DNA of 6,376 nt, from contig JACOVL010000016.1 in the NCBI GenBank assembly GCA_016177355.1, forward strand, positions 1-6,376. Reading direction: 5' to 3'. Source of the DNA: Betaproteobacteria bacterium. GTDB taxonomy: Bacteria > Pseudomonadota > Gammaproteobacteria > Burkholderiales > SG8-41. The position numbers and the translations under genes are program-made. Below the pieces are notes generated by a model. The model saw only the letters and a list, made by a program, of their open reading frames with translations. It searched no databases and had not been told where the DNA came from. Positions 5,613-6,376 of this stretch are shown here, in pieces (position 1 is the stretch's first letter; each line of letters starts with the position of its first letter).

Positions 5613-6376
5613 ATGCCAGCCGACACCCCGGTGCTGAACGAACGGGCCCTGATCCTGCTCAAGACGCTGGTCGAGCACTACATCGCCGAAGGCCAGCCCG
5701 TGGGCTCGCGCGCGCTGTCCAAATACTCGGGCCTCGATCTCTCGCCCGCGAGCATCCGCAACGTGATGGCCGACCTCGAGGAGATGGGCTTCATCGCGAG
5801 CCCGCATACCTCGGCGGGCCGCGTTCCGACCGCCCGCGGCTACCGCTTCTTCGTGGACACGCTGCTCATCATCAAGCCGCTCGACCGCGTCGAGATCACC
5901 CAGCTCGAGGAGCAGCTGCACCCGCAGAACACGCAGAAGCTGGTCATTTCCGCCTCGCAGCTGCTGTCCGAGCTTACCCACTTCGCGGGCGTGGTGATGA
6001 CCCCGCGCCGCAGCGGCGGCTTCCGGCACCTCGAGTTCCTCAGGCTCTCGGACACCCGCATCCTGCTGATCCTGGTCACCCCCGAGGGCGACGTGCAGAA
6101 CCGCATCCTGCTCACCGGGAAGGCGTACTCGCCCTCGGATCTCGTCGAGGCGGCCAATTTCCTCAACCAGCACTACGCGGGGCTCAATTTCGACGAGATC
6201 CGGAGCCGCATCCGCGCCGAGCTGAAGCAGCACACCGAGGACATGACGCGGCTCATGACCGCGGCGCTCGACGCCGGCAGCCAGGCGGCGAGCGAGTCGG
6301 CGGATGAAGTGGTGATCTCCGGCGGGCGCAACCTGCTCGACTCGCAGGACCTGTCCTCCAACATCGTCAACCTGAG
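5613..6376 (+). CDS. hrcA: Heat-inducible transcription repressor HrcA (3' end cut by window edge)
   Basis: HrcA represses the groE and dnaK chaperone operons by binding CIRCE operators; GroEL helps keep it active, so unfolded protein relieves repression. The window holds 254 codons of a protein that is usually about 340 residues, so the C-terminal part is missing. The N-terminal winged helix is complete: LNERALILLKTLVEHYIAEGQPVGSR (about 8-33), LSPASIRNVMADLEEMGFI (43-61) and the wing SPHTSAGRVPTARGYRFFVD (63-82). The ligand- or dimer-type central domain follows, including FRHLEFLRLSD and ILLILVTPEGDVQNRIL. The ATG at 5613 is chosen because it places LNERA at the usual distance from the N-terminus. 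No Shine-Dalgarno is evident (AGAATAAGCC precedes it). It is divergent from nadK. No CIRCE site lies in the window, so autoregulation through CIRCE is not supported here. Confidence 0.95.
   Translation, partial: MPADTPVLNERALILLKTLVEHYIAEGQPVGSRALSKYSGLDLSPASIRNVMADLEEMGFIASPHTSAGRVPTARGYRFFVDTLLIIKPLDRVEITQLEEQLHPQNTQKLVISASQLLSELTHFAGVVMTPRRSGGFRHLEFLRLSDTRILLILVTPEGDVQNRILLTGKAYSPSDLVEAANFLNQHYAGLNFDEIRSRIRAELKQHTEDMTRLMTAALDAGSQAASESADEVVISGGRNLLDSQDLSSNIVNL

Noticed and set aside
4697..5662. Upstream extension of the recN frame to an ATG near 5662
   Set aside because: The extra 300 or so residues are the wrong-frame translation of nadK. RecN homology begins exactly at the GTG at 4696.
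5598..6233. 211-codon minus-strand frame under hrcA
   Set aside because: It is opposite a well-conserved HrcA coding sequence and has no recognisable motifs.

Overview
The window is GC-rich chromosomal DNA, most likely from a betaproteobacterium. The basis is the gene order hrcA / nadK-recN (nadK and recN together, divergent from hrcA), which I recall as common in Betaproteobacteria, and the protein sequences themselves, for example the NadK C-terminus (HSYYSMLRGKLNWNRE) and the RecN N-terminus. The lineage is an inference; no rRNA or other phylogenetic marker is present. Five genes lie on the minus strand and one (hrcA) on the plus strand. Two genes are cut by the window edges.

Right half (about 3120-6376), core genome: hrcA (heat-shock repressor, plus strand, 3' end missing) is divergent from nadK (NAD kinase) across only 47 bp. 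nadK runs directly into recN (DNA-repair ATPase), with the nadK stop and recN start overlapping by one base (TAGTG). This is a stress and repair neighbourhood. Its unexpected feature is recN. The protein is 524 residues, against roughly 550-560 for the family, and about 30 residues appear cleanly missing just after the Walker B region. The missing part includes the conserved THLPQVA segment.

Middle (2978-3116): the recN to CoA-transferase gap is almost entirely a 139-bp palindromic element. It has 10-bp terminal inverted repeats and a 16-bp inner inverted repeat (15/16 match). It looks like a REP/MITE-type intergenic repeat and may also act as a transcription terminator behind recN.

Left half (1-2984), accessory or metabolic genes: a class III (CaiB/BaiF) CoA-transferase is followed after 3 bp by an exported SUMF1/FGE-fold protein that lacks one of the two catalytic cysteines of true formylglycine-generating enzyme. 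After a 119-bp gap comes a rhodanese-ChrB C-terminal domain protein, which runs off the left edge. The rhodanese-ChrB gene has a strong ribosome-binding site held in the loop of a perfect 8-bp inverted repeat. The functional link among these three genes is not evident from the sequence.

I found no RNA genes, CRISPR arrays, insertion-sequence transposases or defence systems. The best candidates for follow-up are the internally shortened RecN, the palindromic element and the hairpin around the chrB-like ribosome-binding site.
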